Shown here: positions 9,047-22,107 of the stretch, one piece after another | Position numbering within the stretch: the first letter of the stretch is position 1 | Layout of the letters: every line of letters begins with the position of its first letter | From: Apostichopus japonicus | Taxonomy: Eukaryota; Echinodermata; Holothuroidea; Aspidochirotida; Stichopodidae | Assembly (NCBI RefSeq): GCF_037975245.1 | Contig: NC_092568.1 | Coordinates: forward strand, 31,964,501 to 32,028,500 | DNA: 64,000 nucleotides | Direction of reading: 5' to 3' | Made by a program: the position numbers and the translations under genes | Notes under the pieces: generated by a model | Databases searched by the model: none | Seen by the model: the letters and a program-made list of their open reading frames with translations, nothing else | Told to the model about the DNA's origin: nothing

Positions 9047-12000
9047 CTGCCAAGAAAAGATTAAAATACATTAATGAGGTATCAATGATGTTATGAGCAA
9101 AATGTTTAAGGAGAGTGGTACATCTTAAAAGTCACTTCTTAAGATAGAGTTCAGAAACTCTTCACTTTCTCACCACCACTACAAGCAATAAGGCTTTTCT
9201 CCTCATTATGAAGTTTTCTTGCACTATGAAAGGCAACCGTTCCAATTTCCCTTGTTCTCATGTCTGTTTACGAATATACATTTTATACATCGAACAGCTT
9301 ACCTCCTTGAACTCGACCACCACGTCCCCTTCCTCTGCCACGACCACCACCTGATGAATGGAAATTAATGCTGACATAGATCCCAACGAAAATGTTTTTT
9401 TTTTTTTTTTTGATAATATGAAAGGCTCAGAAAGTGACTCATATCATATAAAACACAAACAAAACAAAGCATACCGAATGATCCTTTTTAACTTATTCTA
9501 TTGTTGACACTTTTTTTATATTTATCATTATCCATTCAAGTGATTTGAAAAAGTGCATTGGCCAATAACATAGCATGTCACACACAAGGACTATAAACTA
9601 AAGTGATTTGATTTTCTAATTAAGTGACTATTATAGTACCTGAACACCATAAACCAACAACTACTACCACAGTCGTAAAGTTCCCCACAAGATAAAAACA
9701 TCTCGGAGTTTCTTGAGAAACTATAGGGCTGTTATTTCATGATTACACTATTAGCCTGGAAGAGAGCAGACAATACAGTGATATGGAAAAAGCTGAATGA
9801 CCCATAACCTTCACATCACATCTTGTCGCAAGCCACACTTTAGCTCATTTCACCCTTGGTACACAAGACTAACCCATATGTAAATAGTACTCCCTGACCT
9901 CCGACCCCTATTTCTTTACATTAATCTCTAACCTCTTGACCCTTCTGTCCTCTTCATGAAGGATGGCATCTCAGGAGGAGGTGGAGTTGCCTCGGTTGGC
10001 CGTCCGCCCCTGTCGGGTACCTATAGGAGTTATGGGTAACATTACCTAATCAATCTAATAGCTGGATATTTAAGTTGCATATTTTAAATGTAACTAATAA
10101 TCCCTTGTGCCATAGAAAAAGTTTCATAAAAGAAACTACCGCATTGAGGCAAGATAATAGATGTAATCAAAAAGTATATTTTCTGTTTAAATTTTTTTTT
10201 TCTCTTTTTGGGCTAACAGCTCAGCTTTGCTGCATTTTCTTCTCAAGAATACAATAAAAATTTAGGCTGAATTTTAGTCTTGATATGTTATAATCCAAGA
10301 AAAAGGAAAATTTGAGAGCAAGTAGTTGTTCTATAGTTATTCCAGTTTTCAAGATATTAATATAATACAAATCTCTGGAATGCTCCGTTACAGCTAAAAT
10401 TGGTGATAATGTCGGCTCTTCGGTGGTGCAGGCCAGAAAGTCAATGTTAATCCATTATAAAGTCTAATAACTCAACCAAAACCATTTCTTTTAAATTCAT
10501 ATAACTAACAGAGCACCGTTGGATGACATTCAACATCATCTGTCCTTGACAAATATGTAATACATTGCAAACTTGTCATTAGGTGCCACAGAAATCTTCT
10601 AATAAATGTTTCTCATTGAGTTTGTCTTGAATCAGACGAACTGACCTTATGGTCCTCCATTTATTAGACTAAGTAGTCCAGTCACTTTGATTGATGAACC
10701 TCAGAAGTTTAAAGGGTCATTTCTCAAAATTAAAAAGTGGTATACAAAGTACAACCTAACCTCATAGCGTTTTCTATAAACTGTATACAACATATACAAC
10801 ATATCAAAATGAACTGTATACAACATCAAAATAAACTGTATACAACATATCAAAAATTGTTGGCCTAAAGTCATATTTGAATTAGCAATAAAGAACAAAA
10901 AGCATGACATCCATATCGCACTTTGATTTCCGAATATGGGTTACTTACGGAGCCAATAAGTACTTTATTGATTGGACATTTAGCACTTTCTCTTGCCACA
11001 CCTGAACTTGTCTTCTTCAGTTTTGCTAAATCTGTCAAGAAACAGAATTGATTCAACCGCACAATAAATCTACAGCGTAAGAATGAGTGTGGGGAGGGGG
11101 GGGCATTGATCTTAGCAATCATTGGGAAATGGAACTGCAATACTTGATGATAATAAATCAGCCCTCATTCTTACATGCAAATAATTTGCTTCGATTTACA
11201 GCAAAGTCTCTCGCACATATTAAAAGTTTGACATTCAAAATTCAATTTGCTTACAATTTATGTTGTGCTATTCTGTTTGCTTGGTAGGGAAAATTCCTGT
11301 TGACAAAACAAAGAATACAAATTTTTTTATGTTTAAAGATGATAAATACCGTCTCGTGCTGCCATCAAAGATGCCAGAGTTATGCCGCTATCTGCCTTCA
11401 GTGCTTTCCTTTTTGGCTGGAAAGTTGATGCTAACGTGTCTTCCTTCCCCTGAAACAAAAATGATGGATCAATATTTATGATGACACAAAACCAGTGGTT
11501 GATTTGAAATAATCATTTGTAGCAATGTAATCTGAGGAATCTGAGAAGTATGGGATTCAAAGCTTGGTCAAACAAAGTATGCTGGGTTTGTAAGTTTCAC
11601 AAACAGAAACATCTCTCAAATTATTTAACAATGCAAATTGCAAAATGAGCTAAACTTGCTTACTTGACTGCTGTTAGATATAATGGCCTTTGGTCTATCC
11701 TCCCCTCAACCCCCTCCCCCTTCCTCAATATATGTATTTGTCTGGTATTGTAATATATGTACGCAATAATTTAACCTCCCACCACGTCAATTGGTGTACC
11801 AATTCAGTGCTATTTGACATAACTGTATTGCTATTCTTCTATAAGTAAGAAGTGTAATGATATTTTAATCTTTTATACCGCCCTCTGTTTTGTATGTTAT
11901 TGCACAATCACCTTGGATCACAACCTGTATCTAACAATGCATCAACAAATTTTCAAATTGTAAATCCTTGTCATCTGCCTCAGTGATGCAAGAAGTAACC

Positions 12001-15000
12001 TATTTGTCTTCAACAATATACACACCAAGTCTAGTTTAATTTTTCATTATGAGTAACATATGTTGACTATGTCGTATTGTGTAGCATGGAATCACTTCAC
12101 ATGTGTTTATCGTGTAAACTTCCATATCATTGCAGCAACAAAATCGGGGAAGAAGAAGTATCTTTACATGATGTGTTTGTGAGAGAAACAAAACATTCCA
12201 AACCAAAGTATTTTCTATTGCTGATGGGAAATTTGCAAGATATTTAACTGGTTAGACTATACCCCATAACTTTAGTACTGTCATCAGACCTTTGACCCAT
12301 GACCTTGTATTGACATATCTTCCTCTGGGATATACTAAAGTTATGATGAAGTGAATCTAGACTCACCTTGGCTCTATCAGACCACCTGAAGGACTGTACT
12401 GTTACGTCTAACCTCTTCAGCAACATTTTACGGCGTAACGTGTACTCATTCCTCATCCTTTCGTTGATCTTTGCTAGTTTTGCCTGAGTTGAGGGCAGTA
12501 AACAGAGATACAGAACTACAAAATCCAGTTTATCACTTAACAAAAAAAAACACAACATTGTATCTTTTTCAACAGAATAGACAAAAAGGTTACACTGATC
12601 AAAGGTACACATATCAAGTAAAAGCTGTATGAATTATAGGTCAACGTTGTTGGTAGTTAATATTACAAAACTGAAACAAAATTTGTACGAAGGGTTAACA
12701 CATGACCGACTAAAAATTTACTATCATACCACTGATGCAGCAGAATTGTAGTACATTTTGGGCTCAACTTTTTGTGCAGTGATATTGTACATAGAGTGCT
12801 GCAACACAATTATTTCTTTAATAGGAAAAGTTCAAAAGTGTAGATCTTGCAGGAATACTCACCCACTGTTGTTCGCTGAGATTGGACTTTAAAAGAGGCG
12901 TCCCGACACCATGCTTGGATTTAGATACTGCAGCTCTAGCTTGAGATTCTAACTTTGTGAATAACATCTCCGCAGTGATGTTCGGTGGTGGTTTGGACAG
13001 TTGCAAAGCTCGACAAATTTGCCTTAAGTATTTGCTAGAGAGGTCCCAATGACTCTGTAAATGAACAAATTTCATCAACCATATGGGATTACAGATTATC
13101 CATGAACTCACCAAAATAGATGTGTGATATTTGTTTGAAGAGTACAGAAATAAACTACCTACAATAAAGACAATAAAGAAACATACACCAGAAGGATTGA
13201 AGTGAATTCTCTGCTCATTAAATATAAAAACATTGTGCAGAAACAAATCCAACCAGTGTCATTACCTTATGTGATAGAAATGAAGATAATTATTATTTGA
13301 AAGAACCATGGTTTAAAGATCTTGTCAAGAGTGGTTGGATGCCATCTTGTCCAATGTTTAATGTCATAGTGCTACAAAGAGGCAAAAAACAGCTTGTTTC
13401 CTTTCTTTGTCTGTTAATATTATCACAGGGAAAGGAAGAGTGATTTTATGGAATTTAAGTCCTCACATGTTAGCAGAAGCAGCACCTACTTGCTCATGCA
13501 ATCTAACAGAGGAGCAAATAAACTCTAGATAGATAGAAACATTGAAAATGTAAGCACAAGTGGTCAAGAGATATTATTAAAATATATAAAATATCATTAA
13601 CTTGGTATCTCTTAAATATGAAAGGAATAAGCCTGAGAGGACAATTGTTGAGACATTCAAGGAGCAGTAGAAAACTTAAGTTTGGGTTACTTCTACTGGA
13701 CAATAAACCAGTCATGACTAACAGTGCATTTGCAAAGAAAGCTCCACTTGTTTCTAATAGCTATCGCCAAGCTGTATTGGTGCATCATGATTATGTGGAA
13801 CTGCAAATAAAAGATAAGGAGAAAAAGACAATGCTAGTCATTGACAAACATAAACATAATGGTAAACTTTGACAGAATATTGGTGTTGCTTACATCTTCA
13901 TCTGTTTCCATTTTATTCTCTGTTTCCTCCTTTAAGGCGGTAATTCTTGCTGCTTGAAGTTCTGTGGTTAAAAAGTCTAGCAAGAAAAGAAAAATGTTGG
14001 AATCCAATCTAGTCTATAATACTTCTCTACGATACATCTCTTTCATATGGATACAGGGTAAGAGCACAAAGAAAAAAACAGTCAAGGCAAAGTTAAAACA
14101 AAAGTGAAACGCTATTGGTTTCATCCTATCATCTATCATCCAAGAACTGGAAAAAGTTCTCCTGCAACATTTAAGCACCATTCTGAGTCTGATCAACAAT
14201 CTCCTCAAACCTGCAGAGTATTTTCTCAAGTAACACTGTATTAGAACACACTAAAACAACCTCCTACAACTTGTTCCAAATAATTGCTAATGAGAACTAC
14301 TGCATGAAATTGATTTGAATCTGAACTTTTCATCACCTAGCCACTCTCATAGTAGTAATAAGTTAATAGCATAGCCACTATTATAGTAGTATTAACACAG
14401 CCACTTTTCATAGTAGTATTAACTGTGCCATATTCATAGCAGTATTAACACTGCCACTTTCATAGTACTTAGTATTAACACTGCCACTTTCATAATAGTA
14501 TTAATTGTACCATATTCATAGTAGCATTAACACTGCCACTTTCATAGTAGTATTAACACTGCCACTTTCATAGTAGTATTAACAAAGTCAATGTGTTTTG
14601 TTGAATTAACACACTTGTTACTGTTGAATTAACAGTCACTTTTCATAGTAGTATTAACAATGCCACTACTCATAGATGAATTAACACAGCCACTTTTCAT
14701 TGTTAAATTAACACAGCCATTTTTCATAGTAATATTAACATAGTCACTTTCCATACTTAGTATTTACACACTTGACAGCATATTGGTTACTTTTGATATT
14801 TTGAGTTATAATTCACTATTTGAAATGAAACTTGACTAGTCATAATCATCACCTATTAACGCCTCTAAGGAGATGTTAGTTACCATCACAGGAAATTCAT
14901 AAAATTCAACTCAAAAAAGGAGCACTGGTAAACCAAGAAATGCTTATTTTCAGTATGTGGTTATTCAGATAGGGACAGAAGTACAGATAAAACAATTTTA

Positions 15001-16336
15001 TAAATTTATAATCTTTTCTATCAATTTATCCCAATTATGAAGATGACATATGGTACCTAATAGAAGCAGTCGATTTTTCTCATTTCCAAATCTATTTATC
15101 GTTTCGCCTTGTGTGAGGGATTCATGAGGACACTGGAGTTCAGACAGTAATCCACATAGCTCTAGTTCAAAGGTATCTGCTTCCTCCGCACCTGGAAAAG
15201 GAAAAGGAAAAGTTTAATAGCTCAAATAACCCACAACTAAAACTTATTAAGCATTTTTTCATAATCTTAAATTGTACTACTGTATGTTAGATACAATTTT
15301 CAATTTTGATTTCAAATTTATTTCTCATATGTTTGTGCAAAATTAATACAAGAATAACAAAAAATTACATTACAAAGGTTAACTGTCAACATATCAAGGA
15401 CACTACGAAAACAGCAAGGCTAGTATCTCAGCTAGTGACCAAGTAGAAATATAAAACAATGAAATATGAAAGACATAGAGAAAACCTATAATAATAATTA
15501 TTAATTTCATGCTTCAGAACAGTACAAATTTTCTACACAACTGAAGGTAGAGTACAAGTATTACAACCAAAACATGCTACCAATGACACTTTGTGCTAAT
15601 ACATAAATGACCACCCTTTGACTTTCTTCATGTGATGTGTTAGCCCCATTTCTTATCACTCGATAGGGCCTAGCTGCGCACCAAGTAACCTAAACTAGTT
15701 TGACCTGTAGCATCTTCCAACTTTGTCTGTTACTGCTAGTATGCAAACTTACTTGAGGTGGAGCTTACTGAGGCTTCTACATTCTCAAGCTTGCAGAGAT
15801 TTTCGGCTAGCCATGACACCAAGCTTGTAAATAATGGTGAACATGGGCCTCCTTTCACTGCTTCACGGAAACTGGTTTCTTCAAGTAGTTCTCCTTGATA
15901 TCTTATTTGAAGAAAAGTAAACAAAATATTGCAGTAACCTCCAGGCAGCTAAAACTAAGCAACATTGAAACTTATTTACATGCCACATGACTCAAAACAG
16001 ATGATCTGTTTCTCCTGGTAATGTATATATGTCTTCTGTGTATCAGTTGACCTATACCCTGAAGGGTAGATGTCATCTGATTTGATGGAGGCTGCGGGAC
16101 AAATAAAACTACATGCTGGATGAAATATTGAAATAAAAGCACATGTTGGAATGAACAAAAGATGTATTTCAATGACTAACAGTAGTAGCCTACATATGAC
16201 ACTCGATAGGGTTCAGTTCCACGACATACGAAATAGTGAATGAACTGTATAAACTCGATTGGAACAGTCTTATCCACGGGGATCCTTCATATTCTCACCC
16301 GAGATCTTCTAAACTATCCAGAATATCATTTTCCAT
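8802..16336 (-). CDS. FAM98A: FAM98 family protein, complete, 11 coding exons
   Basis: Exons in transcript order: 16336-16299, 15901-15753, 15191-15057, 13976-13894, 13054-12863, 12483-12367, 11449-11350, 11031-10949, 10020-9933, 9350-9303, 9046-8802. The joined CDS is 1278 nt (425 aa). The ATG sits in an AAG-ATG-G context and starts MENDILDSLEDLG. Family hallmarks are RRKMLLKRLDVTVQSF, WSDRAK, FQPKRKAL, INKVLIGS and VPDRGGRPTE. Residues from about 328 on are RGG/Gly-rich. Vertebrate FAM98 proteins are RNA-associated: FAM98B is in the tRNA ligase complex with RTCB and DDX1, and FAM98A is a PRMT1 substrate. The N-terminal part belongs to a divergent calponin-homology-like family. Whether this is closer to A or B is not decidable here. 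Confidence 0.94.
9303..9350 (-). CDS. FAM98A: FAM98 coding exon 10, RGG box
   Basis: A 48-nt exon encoding GRGRGRGG-type arginine-glycine repeats (GGRGRGRGRGGRVQG-like), with donor GTAAGC. Phases 1 in and 1 out join both neighbours. Confidence 0.85.
9933..10020 (-). CDS. FAM98A: FAM98 coding exon 9
   Basis: Acceptor ctcctatag, donor GTTAGA (non-consensus +3). It encodes VPDRGGRPTEATPPPEMPSF and then MKRTEGSRG, matching VPDRGGRP...PPPEMP of vertebrates. Confidence 0.93.
10949..11031 (-). CDS. FAM98A: FAM98 coding exon 8
   Basis: Acceptor cttgacag, donor GTAAGT. It encodes LAKLKKTSSGVARESAKCPI and then NKVLIGS, matching the family's RTSSG...INKVLMG. Confidence 0.93.
11350..11449 (-). CDS. FAM98A: FAM98 coding exon 7
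   Basis: Encodes GKEDTLASTFQPKRKALKAD and ITLASLMAARD. Acceptor tttgtttcag, donor GTATTT. It matches the family's YQPKRxxL...LLAAR segment. Confidence 0.92.
12367..12483 (-). CDS. FAM98A: FAM98 coding exon 6
   Basis: Thirty-nine codons in phase 0, from AKLAKINERMRNEYTLRRKM to SFRWSDRAK. The segment LLKRLDVTVQSF is almost invariant in FAM98 proteins. Confidence 0.96.
12863..13054 (-). CDS. FAM98A: FAM98 coding exon 5
   Basis: Sixty-four codons in phase 0, including LRQICRALQLSKPPPNITAE and GTPLLKSNLSEQQW. The donor is GTGAGT. It is the strongly conserved core of the family. Confidence 0.95.
13894..13976 (-). CDS. FAM98A: FAM98 coding exon 4
   Basis: Encodes DFLTTELQAARITALKEETE and a short acidic tail. 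The donor is GTAAGC. It corresponds to the 'YLISELEAAR' helix of vertebrates. Confidence 0.88.
14337..14765. repeat. 26-27 bp minisatellite in FAM98 intron 3
   Basis: About 16 diverged copies of a unit like ccactttcatagtagtat plus taacactg. Some copies differ by small insertions, and the middle copies are degraded to ttgttgaattaacac. Confidence 0.85.
15057..15191 (-). CDS. FAM98A: FAM98 coding exon 3
   Basis: Encodes EADTFELELCGLLSELQCPH and ends NRLLLL before donor GTACCA. It is the conserved LEVSGLL...CPY...LLLL block. Confidence 0.92.
15753..15901 (-). CDS. FAM98A: FAM98 coding exon 2
   Basis: Encodes YQGELLEETSFREAVKGG and LVSWLAENLCKLENVEASVS; the family has WLVSEL at this place. The donor is GTAAGT. 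Confidence 0.92.
16299..16336 (-). CDS. FAM98A: FAM98 coding exon 1 with start codon
   Basis: ATG at 16336-16334; encodes MENDILDSLEDL and two bases of Gly. The donor is GTGAGA. It aligns with the vertebrate start, an acidic run followed by LESLEDLGY. Confidence 0.88.
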
Positions 16337-19138
16337 CTTTTTCGGTTCCTTTAAGGCTATATGCGCTATGATTTGAAGTACGTTTCGAATGAGCCCTCAC
16401 AACCTTCGTTTCGCCACCTGGTAGCAATCACACGACTGACCATATATCCGGGAAAAAATTATGCTAGATGTTGGTAACTTCTCGACATTCGAGAATTCCG
16501 TAACTTACCTATCAGTATAAAGTTTGTTAAACCGAACGAATATTATCAAGGAGACTCCCCCAACCGGTAGCAGGGGCGTAGTTAGACCTCTCTTTTAGGC
16601 AACGGGAATGTTTTTAGGGGCAGTCAGAACCTATTTTCTAAAAATAGCATTTATCTGACATTTGTTTCTTGGGAGATGGGGGCGTCGGGGGGAGAGGTTG
16701 GGACAAACATTGGTAGGGCCTACATTTTTAAGGAGGGGTCGAAATTGAAAGTTTTTATCAATTTTATGATTGAAAATTTCAACATTATCTTGCCTCCAGG
16801 ACGTCATCCCCTCGGCTTTATGTTTATGAAACAAGGCTATTTTTACTGCAACAAGTTCATTGAAATCACAGACTGGGGCCTAGTGCAAGAGGCATGAATG
16901 AAAGATTTCCTCGAATTATAATGTACATGAGCGCCATCGATATTTCGCCCTGGTCGATTTGTTCGCAGTAGATGTATCTAAAATGTGTTAAATGACAAGA
17001 ACAAATTATGTATTTCTTTGTGAATTATCTGTGCTGCGAAATCTTTGTGAATATAGTGCCGGCGGAGAAATACAACAGCAGAGTTTGCATAAAACGATGA
17101 AAACATCGAACAATATTGAAACATGAACATGAATCTTTGATAACTGGAACAAGAATCCTCAGCTGAAATTGTAACTTACATATTGTACGAAACTACAGCA
17201 TCTCACAAAAGACTTGTTAGGGACTCTTTTGTCACATTACAAGGTGATTGAAACGGATCCATGAGCATTATCCTGTTATAACTGCCTCTCACGTTCAGTT
17301 GTGACCACGGTCATAATCGTATAAGCCGTAAGTGTGTCGCGTACACTTTTGAATAGAATTGAAAAAAAAAAAATTTTAAATCATGTTTAATCCCCCGATC
17401 AGCAGAGATTTGTTTCTTTGACAGCCAGCAAAAAAAAAAAAACGGGTAAAGGCTTGGTGCAGGGTTGTTACACTGCCATTAGTTTCCTGGTTCAAAACAT
17501 CATCTATTGACCAGTACTCTCGACCTATTCAAAGTTTCTAGTGATGAACTAGTGTTGCATTGAAAAGGGGATTTCAAATGAGCCTTCTAACCATTGAGAT
17601 CTAAACTCAGCTAAAATATTTATATTCCCATAATATCAGAATTTGTTTTAGTTGGTTGGGGTTCATCTCCATGGGGATGGGGAAGAGGGAGTTGAACACC
17701 CTAATATTTCCTGTTATTGATTGCTTAAAAACGCACTATGTGAGTAATGACTATACACAAGCCTGAAAGCAGATAAGTTAAGTTAACATAAGTGGTCCAA
17801 GTTCACGTGACACTTTTCGAAGCAAAAATGAATACAGCTATAGTTATTCAAATAACCGTATGTATTGATATGACAGTGTTCTATCCAACGCAACATATTA
17901 TATTTGGTGAAATATTCGACATATCACGGGGAACGGAAAGTTGATGCGGGAAGGGCGACGGGAATACTTCAAAATTCCTCACCACGCTGAAATGCTGCTA
18001 TACTTCAGCAGAGATATAATATGTGTTGTGTTTATTTACGCTCCGATTAGCAATTTGGAGTGATTAAATTATCACCATAACTAAACTGCGGTTGCGTTAT
18101 TCCAATGTTTGCTTTGGGTCAGTGTGTTGCTGAGCTATGAAAATGTTATAAGTAAAACTTGAAATTCGGGTACAAATACTGTATGATAATTTTGCTGTAA
18201 CAAATTGGCAAACAGGGCTATTTGGCTGCCTTTGAATTAAGGAAAACGTATTTCTAATATAAACTAAATTTTGAACCGTTTAGAACAAGTATAGCCTAGA
18301 TAGTAAATAGTATTCCCCCCCCCCCCTCCATTAACATTGACTGTGCGAAAACACACACACACAAACGTGGTACTGCAATAACTCAGAGACGAACTGCTTT
18401 AATCACAACTTCTTCACGGTTTCAAAATTATTTCTTAAGAAAATATACATAGAATTTTTGCTTGACTTATATTCTGTAATAGAACATGTCATTGTTACCT
18501 TGAATGACTTCGTGAAATAAAACAAACTTTGAGGTTTCATTTGTGTGCTTGTCAATATAATTGTGTACAACGCAATGTGGAGAAGAAATGATAGCTCAAG
18601 ATTCTACGAGTCTTATAACGCTTAACATTGGACATTAAAAAATGGCGGTTGAACCACCATGAAGTTAAATCATATGTAGTATCTGTTCTCTTTCGAGGGG
18701 AATGGTGATACCAGGGAGTTGTTCCTGGTGATACACACCCGACGATGATCACACAGTCACAGTCCGGCCAGCAAGGGGACTGGGGTTGAGAGCGGATCAG
18801 TCTTTCCTGGGCGACTTTTTTTTTTTTTAAAGTATATCAACAGAGTAGGCATTTTTGTTACTCGTATAAGGTGGAATATCGATTATCTATTAAGGATGCA
18901 ATCTTGCTTATAATGGAAAGACCCTCATGCAGTTGATGACATGATAATAACACACCGTGTAGTTGTATAGAAGGTAAGCTACACAGAGTTAAAATTGCCA
19001 GGATTATCCTCTTTGTATGAAACTCTTGACGGTCCTAAACAATGTTCATCACGACTTAAAAAAGTACATATGGGTTGACGTGTTATTTACAAAAAGGTCG
19101 AGGTCAGTGTGATGGATAGATGTCAGTTAAAGTAACTT

Positions 19139-19246
19139 GAGAATATGTGTAAAAGTAAGTTGGCCTGACGTTTCGATATAGCAGGATCTTGAAGAAGATC
19201 CTGCTAGGATCGAAACGTCAGGGCCAACTTACTTTAACACATTCTC
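19139..19246. repeat. Fold-back inverted repeat, two 52-bp arms
   Basis: The left arm (19139-19190) and the reverse complement of the right arm (19195-19246) match almost throughout, with a few mismatches and one-base gaps. Both contain ctgacgtttcgat and agcaggatctt. The spacer is only gaag. Confidence 0.85.
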
Positions 19247-19507
19247 TTACACAGGCACTTTAGAGAGTCTAGAGGATAAGCAGTTTGCTAACAGTGCTTT
19301 CTATACTATTTATATTGTCACATTACTACAACGCATTTTCCATTTTGCATTTATAGCGCTTTTAAAATTTAAAATTTTTCACATTAATATATATTTTAAA
19401 TTTTAAGATTTTGTTTGTATAATTTTCGATTTTCCATTTGCAGTTTTTATACAATTTATTGTCAGATTGTATATAACAAATTGTCTACCCTTTTTATACC
19501 TTACATA

Positions 19508-19880
19508 GGAGGGCGTTGTGGTCAAGTGGTTAAGGCAGGATTACAGGTTCGAGCCCTGGCCAGATCATTGCATTGTGTCCTTGGGCAAGGCGCTTTATCT
19601 CCATTGCCTCTCTTCACCCAGGTGTATAAATGGGGACCTGCGAGGTAACTTGTAAATATAGTTGCGTGCGCCGGTTTGTGGCTGCACCCTATGGGAAGTC
19701 CCACGGGGGACACGTGGTTGTGGTGCACTGTGGTGCCCCAGGAGAGATTGATTGAATTGTGCACACTTTGGTGTGTGGGTGTGACAAGTTACCAATGACC
19801 AGGGGTTAATAATAATCAGCGCACTGAGACTTAAGTGTGTATTTGCGCTTTATAAGAACTGTGTATTATTATATTACATT
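19508..19880 (+). mobile_element. tRNA-derived SINE
   Basis: A box tggtcaagtgg (19519-19529) and B box ggttcgagccc (19546-19556) are close to the pol III consensus. They are followed by the shared body cattgtgtccttgggcaagg ... aggtgtataaatgggg and a longer body. Compared with the copy at 5.2 kb, about 20 bases are missing between the boxes. Confidence 0.82.
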
Positions 19881-19884
19881 ATCG

Positions 19885-20000
19885 ATTTATATATTTGTAT
19901 ATCATGTTTGTATGTATTTTACTGTAAAGCGCCTTAGAGCAATTTCTGATTGGATAAGGCGCTATAGAAATTTTGTAAAATAAATAAATAATAAATAACA
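19885..20000 (+). mobile_element. LINE/SINE 3'-tail-like sequence
   Basis: tgtaaagcgccttagagcaa ... ggataaggcgctatagaaat followed by an (aaat)n-type tail. The paired gcgc(c/t) segments can fold, and such tails are common at non-LTR element 3' ends. A related tail is at about 41925-41990. Confidence 0.55.
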
Positions 20001-22107
20001 GTTTCATTTTATATTTAAGTAAAGAATAGTCACAACAGTTTAGAATAAAGGACGCATTCTCAACGCAATGTGTAGTTGCGAGCTTGCTGTATATAGAGCT
20101 CTATAAGGAATCGATATAATTTACTATACACATCGATAGTAGCGGAGCCACGACCACTGACTCAGTTGCTCCGGATCTGTCGACCACACCTTTAGTGCCC
20201 ATAGATAACTTCAACAGGCATTTAATTTAAGTTTGATTGATTTATTTATACTTTATTTAGTCGAGGGTAACTCGGTAAGCCATATCTTATCTTCCCCAAA
20301 GCCCTCTTTTACGCGGAATATAGAATAACAGTTGCAACAACAACAAAAAGGAAAGAGTATAACAGAATTGTAAAACAAATATAACATTGCACGATATGAA
20401 AAAGCAGAATAAAAACTGCAAACCTTAGATGACCGAATATTGACAATTGGTTGTAGTATTAGAAAAGTAACATAGGCCTACTTAAAAGCAAACTTAATTA
20501 TACTAAAATTAAGAACAGAAACACTATATAAAAACAGTTATCAGAATAGGATAAAAGTCGTTTGTATGGAATACTTGGTAACAAAAGTCACCCAAGATGG
20601 TGCCTGGGCCGCGAAAACCAAACAACTTGATTCACCCTTCACCACAGTCCCCTAACAATGAGACTGCTGTCGTACGATCAACTTTCGTTGTTAAATTAAG
20701 CATACATATGACTTATAACATTTGATTCCATGTTTGTTCAGCTGCCGGAAGAATAAGAAAACAGGCCTGGCGAAAGGTGTACATGTTTTCTTTCTGCTGC
20801 CATGGTAATAACGGAAACGGTGATTCCTATCCGACCGGAGGCAGGAGAAGGACTGTTGCGACCCCCACCCCACCCCTCTCCCAAAGCCGTTTATTGAAAT
20901 GGCACTAATGGCCGTGATGGTTTATCGATGACCTTCGCTGCCGCACACAGTCAGCCTACTATAGGTCGTAATCATAGATCATTAATCTGGGTCGTAATGT
21001 AGACAAGCGCCATCAACTTTTCGCACTTTACGACATTGGTGCTAATATCAAAATGTGAGGGTTAGTAGGCTGGTAATATGGTCCCCTGTATATGGGACAT
21101 CACAATCCGGTGACGGCTATTGTCCCCGGCAAAATAACTAAATTTTTACCAAGTGACCGAGGCAATAAAAGATAGAGAGAGAGAGAGAGACTGATGTGGA
21201 GGGCGGTGGAGACAGAGAGAATGTTTACAATGAAGAATTCGATATTGCAATTATTACTTATCTGCAACAGATTGAGACTTGGAGTTTGATGACGAAACAC
21301 GGACATACACAATATTATAAGTAGCCTACTTGAATATCAATTAATTTGCAGGCTACATGCTAATAAAGTATATAAACACATTTAAAAAAAAAGCATACAG
21401 TTTAATCATTGTAATAATATGAGAGCATTATCAGTACATAGGGATGGGCAATCGGTAGTGCCTGTATAAGAAGCCTATAAAAAGCAAGGAATTAAAGAAT
21501 TTGCTGGATAATGACATAATGATTATTTATCAAACGTAATTTCGCAATTTGCAGCACTGAATGAAAATTGATCAAATTTCTGCAATTCAACATTTTGCAG
21601 CAAATTGATGAATTATGCTCAGAAGGTAAATTATTCCAACATTTTTCAACAAAATGATAAATTGATCATAGAATTATTCTCGTTCCCATTGATTTTGCAA
21701 CAGAATTATTAATTAAACTCGGATCAGGTCATCAAAATTGCAGAGAGAACTATAGAGCTTAATGCTTTTACGGCACCTCAGCGTTACCATAATATATGTA
21801 CATGTTGTATATGTTACTCGGAGGCACCGCCATCTCATTCGAGATGCCTTATTGGGGGACCCAATTATCTTACTGTGATTCATGCGTGGAGAGCCAATTT
21901 TTATTGGCCCTATCGTTTTATAGTTCATTTGGAGTTCCCTAGTCAACATAATTTCCACAACCAACACCGCTACCCCACCGTCCCACACACTTGCTCATCG
22001 TTCTGCCCTTCACTGGTCCTCCCTCTCGCCGAGCCTCAACTGCTCACCACGTAAGTTTTTACCGGTTCCAGCATGGCGGTAAAACAGTTTTACCTCCATG
22101 GTTCCAT

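Noticed and set aside
8712-9064. Thr/Ser- and His-rich open frames on the + strand near 8.8-9.0 kb
   Set aside because: Antisense shadows of the FAM98 Gly-rich tail.
19139-19246. Hammerhead ribozyme, suggested by the gaaacgtc word
   Set aside because: The required CTGANGA core is absent: the left arm reads ctgacgt, and the fold is a simple hairpin.
19519-19556. Functional tRNA gene suggested by A and B boxes
   Set aside because: The anticodon arm is missing and the sequence continues into a repeated SINE body.
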